A stretch of 64,000 nt of DNA from NCBI GenBank assembly GCA_003013855.2, contig ML058586.1:2842196-2906195 (forward strand), in the 5' to 3' direction. This stretch comes from Liriodendron chinense. Its lineage: Eukaryota; Streptophyta; Magnoliopsida; Magnoliales; Magnoliaceae. The translations under genes were made by a program, and so were the position numbers. Below the pieces are notes generated by a model. The model saw only the letters and a program-made list of their open reading frames with translations. It was not told the DNA's origin and ran no database searches. Below, piece after piece: positions 45,270 through 57,831 of this stretch. Position 1 is the first letter of the stretch, and every line of letters begins with the position of its first letter.

Positions 45270-46800
45270 TGCAAGGGCATTTTTGTCTATAAATTTTTTT
45301 ATTTTTTATTTATCAAGAGGCAAAAAATAAAATAAAAAGGGGTCTAGACATGGCAATTTCCATACCTTGAGGCCATCTTAGTTAAAAAAAAATATAAGGT
45401 GTCGCTTTGTAGCACCACAATACGGAAGCTCTTTTCGTACCTTGTCCATTATTTCCGTAATGCCTTTGCCTACTTGATTGGTACATTGCCCATTGTTTTC
45501 GTAAATGCCCTTTGCCTTCTTAATTGTGGCCCCGGCTGCCTTTTCGATAGCATCTTGATCATGGTGTGCTGTAAAGGCAAACGTGGTGGCTGTATGGTCT
45601 ATTATGGTTTTGGACAAAAAAAAAAAAGATTACAACTATTACAGCCCATATCACAACAGTAACTGTAGTTGCTATTATTACCATCGTTATCGTTACAGAA
45701 TACCTATGTTGATCCAACCTGGTACATGGCTTTGATATTCTAAGCTTGCATGATTGGCACGTGTGGCTGTGGACTGAGGTGTATTCGTGCATGTGGGGCC
45801 TTTAATAATAATAAAATGGAGTAATTGATGCTCTGGTAGAGCATGGCAGTTGATACGTGAGCATTTGCTATCCACTGGCATACGCTAAAATAAAATCCAA
45901 CCGTGCAGCTTGAGAGACCTACTGTAAATGAGTTTTTAATTTTTTTTAAGTCATCATATTCTAATTTGGAAATTCCAACATCATCTATATCCATGGTGGG
46001 CCAACGTACGAACGGTCTGGATCATAAAAGCAAGGGCTTCATACAGCTGAAAATCAAGCTGATACGCTCATCAGATAGGCCGAACATGCAAATTTAGTCG
46101 GCCTTCCATTGATTTTGTATGTTCTATGTTCTGGCCCAAATCATCAATGGGATGGCTTGATTTTCGGACCCATTACAGCCATGATGACAGTGACCTTTTG
46201 CATGTTTTTCTGTCCTAACCATGTGGCACTTTGATGGAAGAACTGTTCAGTGAGGAAGGCTTATAGTCATGGTTAAGTGCTTCTCCAAACATAGACCCTA
46301 AGGACTCAAATGGGTTGGGTTCAGGGTAGTCTTGACCTGGCCCATTTAAGAATCAAATAGTAATTTTAGACCTAGACCCAAACCAATAAAACTCGGGTCA
46401 GGTCGGGTCAAGTGTTACTTTGTAGCCAACCCATTGAAGAATCAGGTCATAATTTTGGACCTTGGCCTAGCCCAATCCATTAAAATCTAGATCAGGTCTA
46501 GTCAGGTTCAGGTAAAAATTAAGTAGCTGACCTACTTATTTCATCAATCAAGTCTGAGTATACGACCTAGACTTGGACCATTTATCATTGGTTACTCCTC
46601 CAGTACCGAGCTCGATACGGGTCAAAGCTCTGTGAGCCCCACCATGATGTATGTGTTTTTTGGATTATACCTTAATGTGAGGTTGTAAAATGAATGAATG
46701 GCGTGGGACTTATAGAGCTTTTCCAGGCCTGACTAGTACCAAGCTGGGTCTTGGAGGGGCCACTACCAAATCGGAGTCTAATGACTTACATGTCTTGATT
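45270..46800. other. Gene-free stretch with GGGTTGGGTT-type repeat at 46300-46600
   Basis: Short frames here (for example 45378-45617, minus) have no recognised domain. About 46300-46600 has the 'gacccaaccc..gggtca' word pattern of the hAT-like MITE at 11911. About 46620-46720 has a foldback fragment ('ccccaccatgatgtatgtgt'). Confidence 0.35.
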
Positions 46801-46804
46801 GTCA

Positions 46805-47120
46805 TAAGTCGCGGAGGGGCCACTAATTAGTACACCCAACCCCCTTAGCCACCCCCACTTGGGAGTCGGTACCAAGACCTCAGTGTTGAAACCTAGGTTA
46901 TCTTCACTCAATCTATCACCTTTTTTTTTTTAAATTTGTTTTTGGGGTTAGTACACACATCCCACTGTTAGTACACACACCCATATTGTTAGTCATACTT
47001 CAATGTTAGCCACCCCCAACGATGGTAGGACTTCAGTGTTAAAACGAGGTTATCTTCACTCAGTCTACCACTGTCCCAAAGGTGTGGTTGTCACTCAATC
47101 TACCACATGAGCTATCCATG
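46805..47120 (-). mobile_element. SINE copy split by a second SINE
   Basis: The 3' part is 46805-46919 ('gttgaaacctaggttatctt', 'cactcaatctatcac') and the 5' tRNA-like part is 47091-47120 ('cactcaatctaccac', 'atgagctatcc'). Between them lies a complete second SINE (46920-47090). Rejoined, the order matches the intact copy at 47217. Confidence 0.7.
46920..47090 (-). mobile_element. SINE nested within an older SINE, 16-bp TSD
   Basis: The poly(T) at 46921-46931 is the A tail. The body reads 'gttagtacacaca', 'gttagtcatacttcaatgtt' and 'agccacccccaacgatgg', then the tRNA-like head 'ttatcttcactcagtctacc'. The flanks tcactcaatctaYcac (46904-46919, 47091-47106) differ at one base. The target is the head of another copy of the same family. 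Confidence 0.75.
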
Positions 47121-47216
47121 GTGTCTAGAAGAAAAAACCTCACATGCTCCATAAACAGCCTTTTCTCATGTTTAAGTTAGGTCCAATGTCTACTAAGTTA
47201 GGTCCAATGTCTAGTC

Positions 47217-47409
47217 ACACCCCGAATCCATAGCTCAAGTGGTAGACTGAGTGAAGATAGCCTCATTTCAACACCGAGGTCATGGTATCGATTCCCATGG
47301 TGGGGGTGGCTAACATTGCAGCATGACTAACAGGGGTGGGTAGGTGTACTAACAATGGGGTGTGTGTACAAAAACAGAAAAAAGAAAATAAAATAAAATA
47401 AAAGAAAAA
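47217..47409 (+). mobile_element. Full-length tRNA-derived SINE, 17-bp TSD
   Basis: The head has an A-box-like 'tagctcaagtggtagactg' and a B-box-like 'ggtatcgattcccat' about 50 bp later, as in a polymerase III promoter of tRNA type. The body has 'gggggtggctaacattgcag' and 'gactaacaggggtgggtagg', and the tail is A-rich (47367-47409). A perfect 17-bp repeat, aggtccaatgtctagtc, flanks it (47200-47216, 47410-47426). This is the reference copy for the family in this window. Confidence 0.88.
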
Positions 47410-47429
47410 AGGTCCAATGTCTAGTCCAT

Positions 47430-48090
47430 TTTAGCATGACATAAATTGAACCCATTTACAAATTAGGTCTAGGTCAAGTCAGAGTGGTTGATTTTAAGAG
47501 GACTCAGACCCAACCTACTAAGTAATTTGAGTTGAACTTTGGATCCAGACCCGCCCAATGGGTCTATTGAGACTTACTAATTGTTAGGTTGGCTCCAATT
47601 ATCCATCAGGTTGGTCCAACCCATTTGCATCTTTAGGGGCACCCATAATCATAATATTGTCATGGATTATTCAACCTGAACTGTGTATGCCAAACCCCAC
47701 CATAACAAAAGACTGACAAGAGCGAATGAAAAAATGTTTTTGTATTCCAAGGTTAGTCATAAGTGAAGACCTCTTTTAGTTATAAACATCTAAAATATTC
47801 TAGATTCTGGTACTATTATACATGTAGTGATTAGCATCAATGGCTACGATGGTGCCATGTGGTGATTATTCAAAGATTAAAAACATTCTAGAAACTGTTT
47901 ATATAATTTTATACTACTCCCTTTACAAAGATTCATTGGAGAATTAACTCTAAAACATTCCAGAAATCCTCTTCTATCTTTCTGTTAAGTTTTTTTTTTT
48001 GTTTTTTTTAATTTTTGTTTTGGTTTTTTTTTTTAATTCATATCCTTAATTCTCTAGGGTACAGATTGTCTGTGTTGAAGGCACAAGAAA
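47430..48090. other. Gene-free stretch, poly(T)-rich near 47988-48035
   Basis: No gene or repeat boundaries were recognised. The T-rich tract could be the tail of an unrecognised minus-strand retroposon. Confidence 0.3.
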
Positions 48091-48530
48091 TTCCAATGCC
48101 ATCGCTAGAGTGCGGATCATCTGTTTTGAAGGCACAAGAAATTCTAGTCCATCAAATTTTTTGGATAATTCTAAAGCTTGAGCTGAAAATGAGGTACGTC
48201 CAAACCTCAAGTGGACTACACCACAAAAAGCAATGGGGATCGAACAAACTAAAGTTAAAACCCTTCTAGGGCCAACCATGAGGCTTGTTTTCCATCTAAC
48301 CAATTCATAAGGTCACACATATTGGGATGAAGGTAAAACACAAATATCAGCTTGATTAGAGCTTTCAATGACCCTAAGAAGTTTTCAATGGTATCGTCAA
48401 TTCCTATTGTTTATTGTGGTTTGGTTCATTTTAGATTTGGACTTGCCCTGTTTTGGGACTCATATCCTAGAATGATCTAAAAAATGGATGGATGGTATGG
48501 ATCTAAGAAATACATCATCATGGGGCCCAT
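48090..48530. mobile_element. Foldback element, family A, decayed
   Basis: The left arm has 'gctgaaaatgaggtacgtcc' and 'aaacctcaagtggac', and the right arm has 'gtttggttcattttagattt'. The centre 'ccaattcataaggtcacaca' and 'gggatgaaggtaaaacacaa' is shared with the family. Confidence 0.55.
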
Positions 48531-48605
48531 GTAAATTTCACACGTAAATAAATTCCATTGCTTGGTGTGTGGTGCAGCACATGCCAATGAGAGAAGAAAA
48601 CCATA

Positions 48606-49074
48606 AGTACTAACATGTGGAACTTATGTGGGCCCATCATGATGTGTGTATTAGATCCACACTATCCATCCATTTTCCATACCATTTGAAGTCATGAGAC
48701 TAAAACCGAGAAAGATCCAAGGTTCAAGTGAGCTGCACTACAGGAAACAATGGGAATTGACTGCCTACTATTGAATTCTTGGAACCACATAAGGATTCGA
48801 TCCAGCTGATATTTGTGTTTTCCATTCATCCAGGTTTTTGTGACCTTATGAACAGGTTAGATGGAAAATAAGTCGCACAGTTGGCCGCTAAAAAGGTTTT
48901 AATAGTAGCTTATTTAATCCCCACTACTTTCTTTGTTGTAGGTCCACTTGAGGTTTGGATGTACCTCATTTTTGGGCTAAAGCTCTATAATTGTCTGAAA
49001 AAAATTGATGGACGGCGTGAATCTAATACAAAATCATAGGTGAGACTTAAAAAAGTTCCACATATTAAAAGTTG
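48606..49074. mobile_element. Foldback element, family A
   Basis: Outer ends 'aacatgtggaactta' and inverted 'aagttccacatattaa'. Arms 'gtgtgtattagatccacact' and 'gacggcgtgaatctaatac'. The centre is in reverse orientation relative to most copies ('gatatttgtgttttccattc', 'tgtgaccttatgaacaggtt'). Confidence 0.65.
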
Positions 49075-49079
49075 TGTTT

Positions 49080-50210
49080 TGTATCATGTAATTTATTCAG
49101 GAGAGAAAATTAATGTGTTTTGTGATGTGAACCAATGAGAAGCCGGCACACTGAATCTTCTTTGATCATTCTCTACTCATTTTATATGCCAGAGACTTTT
49201 CATAAACTTTCCAAAGCAGCATCTATGCCATTATCCATATAAGCCATTAACCTAGTTAGTTGGCAAATAATGAAAAAACTATCATCATCATCTAAGCCTT
49301 ATGTCAATTAACTGGGGTTGATTACTTGAATCTTGTTCTATAGTTTTATTTAAAAAAAAAAAAAACTATAAAAGAACCATGACCCAAAAATTAAAAGTGA
49401 TCAGACAATCTAAACCACCCAATAGATGAATTTGTTAAATGTGGAGGCGGGTCCCTCCATTCCTCAAATGTTGTGTGTGGGGCTCACAGGTATGGGTAGC
49501 GCGCCACACCATCGGAACAGTTGGCATAGAAACATTCACCATTAAAACCTTTCAAATTGTGTGTGGTTTATTGTGTTTTTTATATGGCATCGAATCAATT
49601 CATCTTACTATCTGACCCCCACAAGGATGAATGGACACCTAAAAAATCACTCCATTCCAAAACTTAAGTGGGCCACACCATGTGATTTTAGAGGTCTTGT
49701 GCATGTTTTTACATGGTTGGCCTACTTTAGTCTTTGATGTAGTTTAGAAACGTGAAAAATCATCTTGATTTTAAATCTAGACGAGTTGACTCGACTCAGT
49801 ACTCGATTTCTTGAAAACTTGTACAGGTATAAATAATAGCGAGTTGTGTCAAGTTGAGTTGAGTTTAGCTGTTTTTATTTTGCAGTTGTTGACTAATTTA
49901 AGTTGAGTAGGGGTTTACTGAGTTTTGACCGAGTCATGACCAGTCGAGTCAACTCGGGCAAGTTGAATTTTTTAATCGATGGTTTCGGATCGGCCTGATG
50001 GATGGCGTGGATGTAACGCATTACACACACCATATGGTGGGCCCCACAAGCAACGTTGCAGAGGAACTGGCCCCACAGTCATATTGCGGCATTGCCTTTG
50101 AGATGTGGGTCCCACCAAATAGAGGGTCCCACGATCAAAAATACATGTGGTCACATGTACGGCCAGGCATAGATTAATTGATTGCCATGTGCACTCACGT
50201 GCCCATTTGC
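49080..50210. other. Gene-free stretch with GTGGGCCC repeat fragments
   Basis: Fragments of the dispersed families occur at about 49440-49780 and 49990-50130. The motif 'aacgttgcagaggaactgg' (50053) recurs as 'gttgtagaggaac' at about 50763 and 52725. No gene. Confidence 0.35.
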
Positions 50211-50215
50211 ACCCC

Positions 50216-50236
50216 CTCTCTCTCTCTCTCTCTCTC
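50216..50236 (+). repeat. (CT)n microsatellite
   Basis: About ten CT dinucleotides. Confidence 0.9.
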
Positions 50237-50860
50237 ATCTGATTCGTGCGTTCTGGTGGCGGCACGAGTGTCGTTTTGCATTTGTTGGTGGTCTCCTCTC
50301 GTGGGTGCTCTACTCGTGCATCGCACGTGCCCTGACATTTGTAGTTTCTGCAAATTACAGTACTGCCATGAAGGAGAAGTTTTGGGTTCTCACGTGGGAG
50401 GGGCCGGCCGGATCCTCTACTGCAAGAAAAAAAAAGCTTACTCACCAAGGTGTAGATGTTATTCAACTCTCTACGTGGGCTCCACCGTGTTGTGTATGCC
50501 AGATTGCCATCCAACTTCTGCATTAAGTGGGTCCCACCATGATGATGGGATGTCCAAAATAGTCAGTCCATATAATCAGTAAGTAGTGGGCCATATCTTG
50601 TTAAAGAGTGGACATCTTTGGAAAAACTTCCAGATTTTGTGGCAGTGCATGTGTAATGGTTGGATCCGCCTTATTTTTAGGGCTTCTCACTTTCCAGGTG
50701 GACCACACAAAACCCATAATGGTCCAACAAATAGAGTTGTAGAATAAGCTTTTTCTACAAATGTTGTAGAGGAACATGTTTACAAGAATTCCTAATAAAA
50801 TGATTAATTGCAAGGAACCATCAATGCCCATATGTTCTTTTTGTGAACTAGGTTGAGCCT

Positions 50861-51038
50861 TATTTATTTAGTTTTTTGTTAGTCATGCAACGCACCCACC
50901 TTGTTAGCTGGGTAACACACCCGCATGGTTAGTCACATGATGCACCCACCCACCGGTGGGGTTAGTGTGTCTCCTTAGCATTTCGAACCTGAGACCTATT
51001 GTTGAAATGCCTAGGTGCTAGTAGGCGAGACATAAAAT
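50861..51038 (-). mobile_element. SINE-family copy, 12-bp TSD
   Basis: A short T-rich tail (50861-50880) precedes 'gttagtcatgcaacgcaccc', 'accttgttagctgggtaac' and 'ggggttagtgtgtctcctta', then a B-box complement 'tttcgaacctgagacc'. taggttgagcct flanks it at 50849-50860 and 51039-51050. It belongs to the same broad family as 47217-47409 but is diverged, resembling 25821-25985 more. Confidence 0.7.
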
Positions 51039-51054
51039 TAGGTTGAGCCTATGG

Positions 51055-53295
51055 TGATCTGATCTAAGCCTTTGTTCTTTTCATACAAAACTCGGGTATG
51101 TTGTTGTTCAGTTTGGACACATGGTCATATGTGTTACAAACAACATGAATTCGATTAAACGCATATGATTAGGAATAGTGTTGGATGTGCTAGAGTCGTA
51201 ATTGACTTGAATTAATTAAATACTTATGACCCCAGGCATCAAACGAGCCGGATTAAGATAAGACTTATAAATGTTGATATGACTGTTTAGCCATTGCTGC
51301 TAGAATGATTAAGTGATTTAGAAAGGGAGGGTTAGTTCCTCAAAATGAAATCTTTTTACCTTGTGTTAGAATTTTTCTTTCAACGATAATAATGTTTTTT
51401 TATTTTTTAGTAATGTAATAATGGACAAATAAGATTAAAAATTAAAGCTAAATCACTGATTTCATTAATTAAAGAAGATAAGGAGTACGATCAATGAAGA
51501 AAAATTAAACGAAGTAGAGAAAACAAAGATAATTATCTACAACTTCCTGTGTGGACAGAACAACCGAGGTGTATAGTCTGCAAGATGTGACTGGTGTGAT
51601 TCGCCAAGTAAGAACTCAGTGTTAGTAGGATCTAATGATGGAGGTTGTGGATATTTAATCTACTCCTAGGACGTACTGCAACGCACTACACAATATTGGA
51701 TCTAAGTTAAATTAATGATTCCAGACTTATCGCAGCGTGGTTGAACAGAAGTGAAATATCTAGGCTAAAAAGATAAAGCTAACTTTCATCGAATGTTGCT
51801 TTTATGGACTTGAAAGGACAGTGGCTGAGGCTAGATTTCCTTGCTAGTTCTCAAATGTGACTCAGTCATGTTCCAACATGATTCAAAATTTTTATACCAT
51901 CATAATTTAATTTTCATCTAATTTCGAATAGATTCGTTTTCTGATCTCTTGTAGTCTTCGAGAAACTATCATTCATCTCTGAAAAAATTTTCATTTTGGC
52001 AAAATTCTATGAGACAGCCTTGCTTCATCTTGAATTGCGAGATATCCAACATGGATGAGACTTTAAGTTACTTCTTACATACGTGGCAGGTTGCACATAC
52101 CACTCGTGCAACAATCACATGTCCTTTAAATAGTGTCCCTCTTTTCTTAACCACAGAAGTTTGTACAAATATAAGCCCTATTACTTCTGTCAGCCTATAT
52201 GTTGTCGAAGGATTAGCTCAAAGATTCTCAAAGCACAAGTGCGGTTTGCATTCCATTGCTCATACGAGAGTGCCAACACATGACAACATTTCATTGACAA
52301 TGTAAATTGCGCCAAGCCAGGTGTAAACTAAGTGTGAACTCAAAGCAGAGATAAGCTTATTTTACAATTCCCATGTGGGGGCCACTGTGATATAATGCCC
52401 ACGTCCACCCGTCCATAAGTTGCACTCCTTTGTCTTCACTCCCCACAGCCAAAAACAGGCCATACAAAACACAAATGATCACACCGCGGAATAATTGTTT
52501 GTGGGGCTCACTGCATTTTGCATATGTTGTCCAATGCATTTGATAAGATGCACCACACCTGGACTCAATAGACACAGTAGAAATAGGCTATTCCAAGATT
52601 TAGGTGGGCCACACCACCTATTTTAGCTGTTTTAGGGTCGCATGATGGATGAAGTTGATGTGAGCTCTTCGTGATGGTAGACCCCAGACAAGCAGCTGTA
52701 GAATAAGCTTATTCTACAACGATTGTAGAGGAACCGGCCTCATCTTTTTGGGAGAGAGTCTGATACTCCGACAGAGTTAGATACTCATGCACGGAAATTG
52801 TACACGTGGAATTCATTTAACTTAGTCAGACCGTCCAAATCGTGCAGCTGACAATAGATGAATTATAACTCAAGCTGATAATGAAGGTACGATCCTAACC
52901 GGCAGATTGTCGGCCATCTAATGTACGGTTCAAATTGAAAGTTATAAACTGTCCAAATTCAACAAACAAATATCCACCAATTAGAGGTCTGGATTTTCTG
53001 ATCAATCCAGAAATGGGATTTTGGGTGACCCCACTACTTGGAAGTTTTGATTGAGATACATCTTGCCACGTGTGCAGTTTCCACGTGTATGGGTGCGGTG
53101 CACCACATCTTTGGTGTGTGGTTACTGGTGTATGTGTTAGGGGCCCACCGAAATTACGAGTCTAAAATGGGGCCCGACGTGGTGGGTACATAACATCCAA
53201 CCGTCCAAAAGGTTGCCCCACCTTGAAATGGGATGCCCCAAAATAGGGCGATCCAACGGTCAGGGTAGCCAAACCATAGAAACAGGTGACGCAGG
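51055..53295. other. Gene-free stretch; repeat fragments near 52370-52740
   Basis: The stretch 51400-52000 is AT-rich and unassigned. A plus-strand frame of 98 codons at 52009-52305 has no recognised domain. 'gtagaataagcttattctac' (52699-52718) is palindromic and recurs near 50737. Confidence 0.35.
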
Positions 53296-53299
53296 GGAA

Positions 53300-53757
53300 A
53301 TACCGACTTTGGTGAGGCCCACCTTGATGTATGTGTTGTATATCCACGCCGTCTATCTGCTTTTACAGCTTATTTTAGAGAATTAATAAAAAAAATGAGG
53401 CAAATTCAATTCTCAGGTGGTCCACACCACAGTAAACAGTGGTGATTGAATGGTCACCATTAAAAACTTCTGGTAGACCATAAAAGTTTTGGATCAAACT
53501 TATATTTGTATTTATCCCTGAATCTAGGTCTGTGTGACCTTATCAACAGGTTGGATGGAAAATAAACCTTACGGTGGGCCCTAGGAAGCTTTATGGTGGG
53601 TGTTCAATCACAACTGTTTCTGGTGCTGTGGTCCACCTGAGATTTGCATCTTCTTCATTTTTTGTCCAATTCCCTAAAATAATCTGGCAAAAAGGATAGA
53701 CGGCATGGATATATAGAAAATGCATCAAGGTAGGCCCCACGATCACGGCCTCACCGA
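53300..53757. mobile_element. Foldback element, family A
   Basis: The left arm 'tatatccacgccgtctatct' with 'caggtggtccacaccacagt' is mirrored by 'gctgtggtccacctgagatt' and 'atagacggcatggatatata'. The centre has 'ctgtgtgaccttatcaacag'. Outer ends are ggtgaggccc and the inverted ggcctcacc. Confidence 0.65.
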
Positions 53758-53794
53758 ATCCCCTCGCGACCACAGAACACAGTAAAAAAGGGCC

Positions 53795-54065
53795 CAAAAT
53801 ACAAATTCAAGTGGTGGGGCCCACTTGAATGTTGGCTTGGGATTATTTTTGGAGGCGTCCCATCATCATGCTGGGATGCACATGGTGCACGGGTTGCATG
53901 GAAAACACACATTACGGCGGTGCAGGGACTGTAGAAAATATTAAGTAAATTCATTTGGTGGGGCCCACCAGATGATTGGATGGGGACGATTTTTTTTGGG
54001 TGTCCCATCAACTGGTGGGACACATCTGATGGATGGATTGGATGAGATACACACACCTCATTTAG
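53795..54065 (+). repeat. Two diverged direct repeats with GGTGGGGCCCAC start
   Basis: 'ggtggggcccacttgaatg' (53815) and 'ggtggggcccaccagatga' (53957) each run through 'ggga.gattttt..gg.g', 'tcccatca' and a 'catggtgcac/catctgatgg' block. Spacing is about 142 bp. Confidence 0.5.
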
Positions 54066-55735
54066 CCCATTTCTCACCCACTACCATTATATATAAGCTA
54101 GGTACTATTTTATTACCACAAGTAGGAAAAAAGGGTCACAAGTCCAAAAATAGGGTGTATCTTACATAAATAGGGCGTATCTATCATATTTTTGTACCAT
54201 TGTATGGGCGGAAGTAGAAAATAAAAGGTGCATCTGTCAAAAAGATGGGCACTAATATGAGTTCTGTTATTGTACTGAAAGAATCTACTTTGGTCACATG
54301 CCTTGTGTTAATTAGTGTTATTTTAGTTAAATGCCACATCATGTCACCCTCTATTTTTAACAGGAAGGGACATCCAAACGTGCCACTACGGCAAGAAATC
54401 ACATGGCTCTGAATTTAAGAAATTACACCAAAGATGCCTGTGGCCTGAAATTGAATGGCCCACCTTAATATAATACTGTGTGTAGCACTTATGATCAATG
54501 GATATGATTAAAAGAGGTACCAGTTGTCAAATCTTTTGTTAAACAGTGTTGTGGGGCCCACCATAACATGCGTATGTCATCCAGCCCCTCTGACGGGTAG
54601 ATCCAATCATCAGATGGGGCAGTGATGAAAATCATGACAATCCAACCATCAGGTGGGCACGCTAGCTATAGTGAATAACAGCAATGACCCAAAAGCTACT
54701 AATTTGATTTGGGGCCCAACATGATGCACCCTAGTGAAATGTAGGGTGAGTTGCAACATAAAAAACAATGGAAATGCTAACAAAAGACTATAGATTCAGT
54801 TGTTGTGGTCCACCTAATGATTATATCAACCTGATTTTAAAGGGGTCTGATATTCATGGTGGGGTGCACATGATGCATGGATTGGATGTCATACACACAT
54901 TACGGTAGGCTAGGCTCCACACATGATCGTTTCCCACCGATCTATTGAAATCCATACCATACATATGTTGTGTTAACTCAAACTATGACATTAGAAAAAA
55001 AAAATATAAAAAAATTACAGACATCTATTGTCCCAGCGGGCCACCTTTTAAAATCATGAGTACTTTTATCTATATTTTCTTTCTCTTTTATGTGGATTCT
55101 ACACCTTTTATTTATTTATTTTTTATGTGTTGTCTTGTTTTTCGATTTTTCATATATGCTTCTTTTAAGTATTTACAGATTGGTGGAATTTTGAGTTCTT
55201 TAGAATTGAATTTCATGATACTTGGCATCCAAACGGTTGAAAATGCAGGTACCATGGAATGGAGTTCCACGCATCCAAACGGACTTAGCTTAACATAAAA
55301 GAATCTCTCTTGCACGTGGGCTGTTCATGTAAGTGGGCCCACCCATAACATGAAGGAAGCTTCCTTATCCTAAACAATAATAGAAATAAGAGGCTTTCCC
55401 CAATCACCCAATCATTGCTCCAATCCCCCACAACCACACATCCTTCTCTCCTCCTTCCCATCTTCAATTTCCTTTAATCACTCTCCAACGTAAAAACAAA
55501 CACCCATCACAACATCCTCATTACTATTCCCAAAAGGCCCATTTCTCCCAAAAGATTGAAAGCTACTTCAGCATGAAGCAATCACATTCTCCAAACGCCC
55601 ACCCATGGCCTGTCTCATCTTTCCTTCCCAAAATACCCTCATTACCTTTTCCTTAACTTTAGTGCATTTCTGTCTTTTTTTGTCTTTTCAAAAATAGAAA
55701 ACCATTCTTTAGCTATCGAAAATAGAGGTGGAATG
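54066..55735. other. Gene-free stretch
   Basis: Dispersed-repeat fragments ('tggggcccaccataacatgc' at about 54552) and AT-rich DNA. The C-rich part 55400-55640 shows no coding signal. Confidence 0.35.
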
Positions 55736-55739
55736 GGAC

Positions 55740-56060
55740 CTGCAGCCCCCCTGAGCTCCCTTCATCTGTTTCGCTCATTTTAGGGCATGAGGCTAGACAT
55801 GAGGTAGATCCAAAGCTCAAGTGAACCACACCATATGAAACAATGGAGAATGAACGCTTACCATTGAAGACTTGTTGGGGGCCAGATAAGTTTTGACCGT
55901 GGGCAGTCATTTTTCCCATTATTTCATTTGTTGTGCTCAATCTTGAGATTTGGATCTGCTTTATGTTTGGGTTTATGCAAAAATGACATGGTGAAACATT
56001 TAAATTGTGTAAATATAGCACATACATCACAGTGGGTCCCATATAGCTTAGGGCTGCATG
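55740..56060. mobile_element. Foldback element, family A, internally deleted
   Basis: Arms 'gaggtagatccaaagctcaa' with 'gtgaaccacaccatatgaaa' and, inverted, 'cttgagatttggatctgctt' with 'agcacatacatcacagtggg'. The conserved centre is missing. Confidence 0.55.
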
Positions 56061-56090
56061 AATATCCATCGAGCCATAAGTGGCCGTCAA

Positions 56091-56950
56091 TAGGGGCTGT
56101 TTGAATACCATCAAATAAGTTACTTTTTTTTACTTACAACCGTAGACAAGTAACTTATTTTAGATAAGTTTGGTTTATGATCAATTATAATTAACTTTTT
56201 TTTTGTACTTATAGTTACTTAATCACTTCAGCTTGATAAGTGTTGGGAAAACCGACAGCAGAAGTGGAAGTCGAACACTCAGAGTAATGCGAGATCAAAC
56301 AAGAAATAATATGAAATCAAACTACACACAAGCATTCACGACAAGAGAATTCGAATTTACGTGAAAAAACCTCTCAACGGGTAAAAAACCACTGCACAAA
56401 GCGATTCACTATGAATAAACAGAAGATTACAGAGATTGATAGCCCACAAGCAAGGAAAACAGAGAAAACTTAAGTTCTCTCTCTCACAAAACACTCTCTC
56501 CCTCATCCTAATACGATTAGGAAACTTTGGACACCTTAGGATTCCATCTAAATCCGAATTACAACCCTTTAAATAGGCAAAACACCGAAAATAGAAACAT
56601 CTTACGCACTACTGCGTGTTGCGTAAGAAAGACGCATATGCAGTCGATCGGTCGGCCAACGCACCAAACTGTCCAAGGAGTTTAATGCCGATGCTGCCTC
56701 ACCACCAACCGGTCGCCCGACTGGTCGGAGCCCCCTATAGACCGGTCACCCGACTAGTCTAGGGCAACATAGAAACTGTCCAACGGCCTTCCATGCATCT
56801 GGGTTACATAGCCAAACTGGTTGCCCAACCGATCTGTGCACTCAAACCCGCACATGTTTGAAGGTTCTCCAGCAATAAGTAAAAAGTAAGGTAAGTTACT
56901 AGGGGCATAACTAGTTTATCTTAAGTAACTTAATGTCCAAATGCCCCCTA
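56091..56950. mobile_element. MITE interrupted by a solo LTR
   Basis: Terminal repeats: left TAGGGGCTGTTTGAATACCA and right (reverse complement) TAGGGGGCATTTGGACATTA, both leading into AAGTTACTT. Without the LTR and its duplication the element is about 220 bp. hAT- or PIF-like ends, but the flanks do not give a clear TSD. Confidence 0.65.
56241..56874 (-). mobile_element. Solo LTR, 634 bp, perfect 5-bp TSD
   Basis: On the minus strand it begins TGCTGGAGAACC and ends ...TTTTCCCAACA, with ATAAG on both sides (56236-56240, 56875-56879). A TATA-like 'cctatttaaagg' lies near 56570 (minus). Purine-rich GAGAGA leader sequence follows. No second LTR, primer site or coding region is present, so the element was reduced by LTR-LTR recombination. 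TG...CCAACA ends are common in Ty1/copia LTRs, but the superfamily is not proven. Confidence 0.88.
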
Positions 56951-57830
56951 AACACCCCATGAATCAACATGATAAAATGAAAAACTTTACACTCCATGGA
57001 AACTTCATGCACTCGGTTCGTAGTGCAACTTTTGTGGATTTGTATAGAAATGTAAAAAGTTATTGGTTAAATCTTAATTTATTTTCTTTCACTAATTAAA
57101 AATCAATTTAACAATATACTTGGAAAGGTATTGATTTTTCCATTTTTCACATATTAAACTAGAAATTGAAAATGAATTCTATGCCCTTTTTTCACCAAAA
57201 GAAACTCCGGATTTTAAGCATATCATTTTCATTTCAAAAGTATTGCAAAAAACAAACAGGCCACGATAGGTTTATGTGAGACACTTATAGCGAAAGCTTG
57301 TTATAGGTCCATTATATGACCGTCGGTGGGATCATTGGGGCCCATCAACGTCCCATCCCCGTCCAATCACCGAATTATTCTTTTCCAATTCAAATCATCA
57401 TCCGAGACATCGCAAAGTAAATTGATGTTGAGATGCTCAAATCCTCAAACTTCTAATCCATGAATCTATACATTTGTTAGTGCTGATTGCTGGACCACAA
57501 ATCTCAGATATTTTTATCCATTTGTTGGTCTCATCTCCTAACTACAATTTTCTGAGGAAAAAAAATCCAATTTTCTCATTGGCACATAAAAGATAAGTGT
57601 ACTGAGATCTTCCACCATTCATTGGCGACATGAAGTTGTAGAAATTTGAAGTAGCAAAGCATGAAGGAGGAAGGCATTGGTAGATGTAGAGAAGATGAGC
57701 GCTAAAAAAAAAAAACTCGAATTTCATAAATGGACGGTGGGAGATTTGTGGCCCACACAATCCTATCCACCCAAGTGATAGTTTGTGGGACACAATCTTT
57801 TCCCATGTCCAAAAACTTCAGGCCTGTTTG
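56951..57830. other. Gene-free stretch
   Basis: AT-rich, no supported gene or repeat limits. Confidence 0.35.
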
Positions 57831-57831
57831 G

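Noticed and set aside
45378..45617. Minus-strand 79-codon frame with lysine-rich sequence
   Set aside because: It looks slightly protein-like but matches no family I know and has no supporting context.
52009..52305. Plus-strand 98-codon frame
   Set aside because: No motif, signal peptide or partner exon could be identified.
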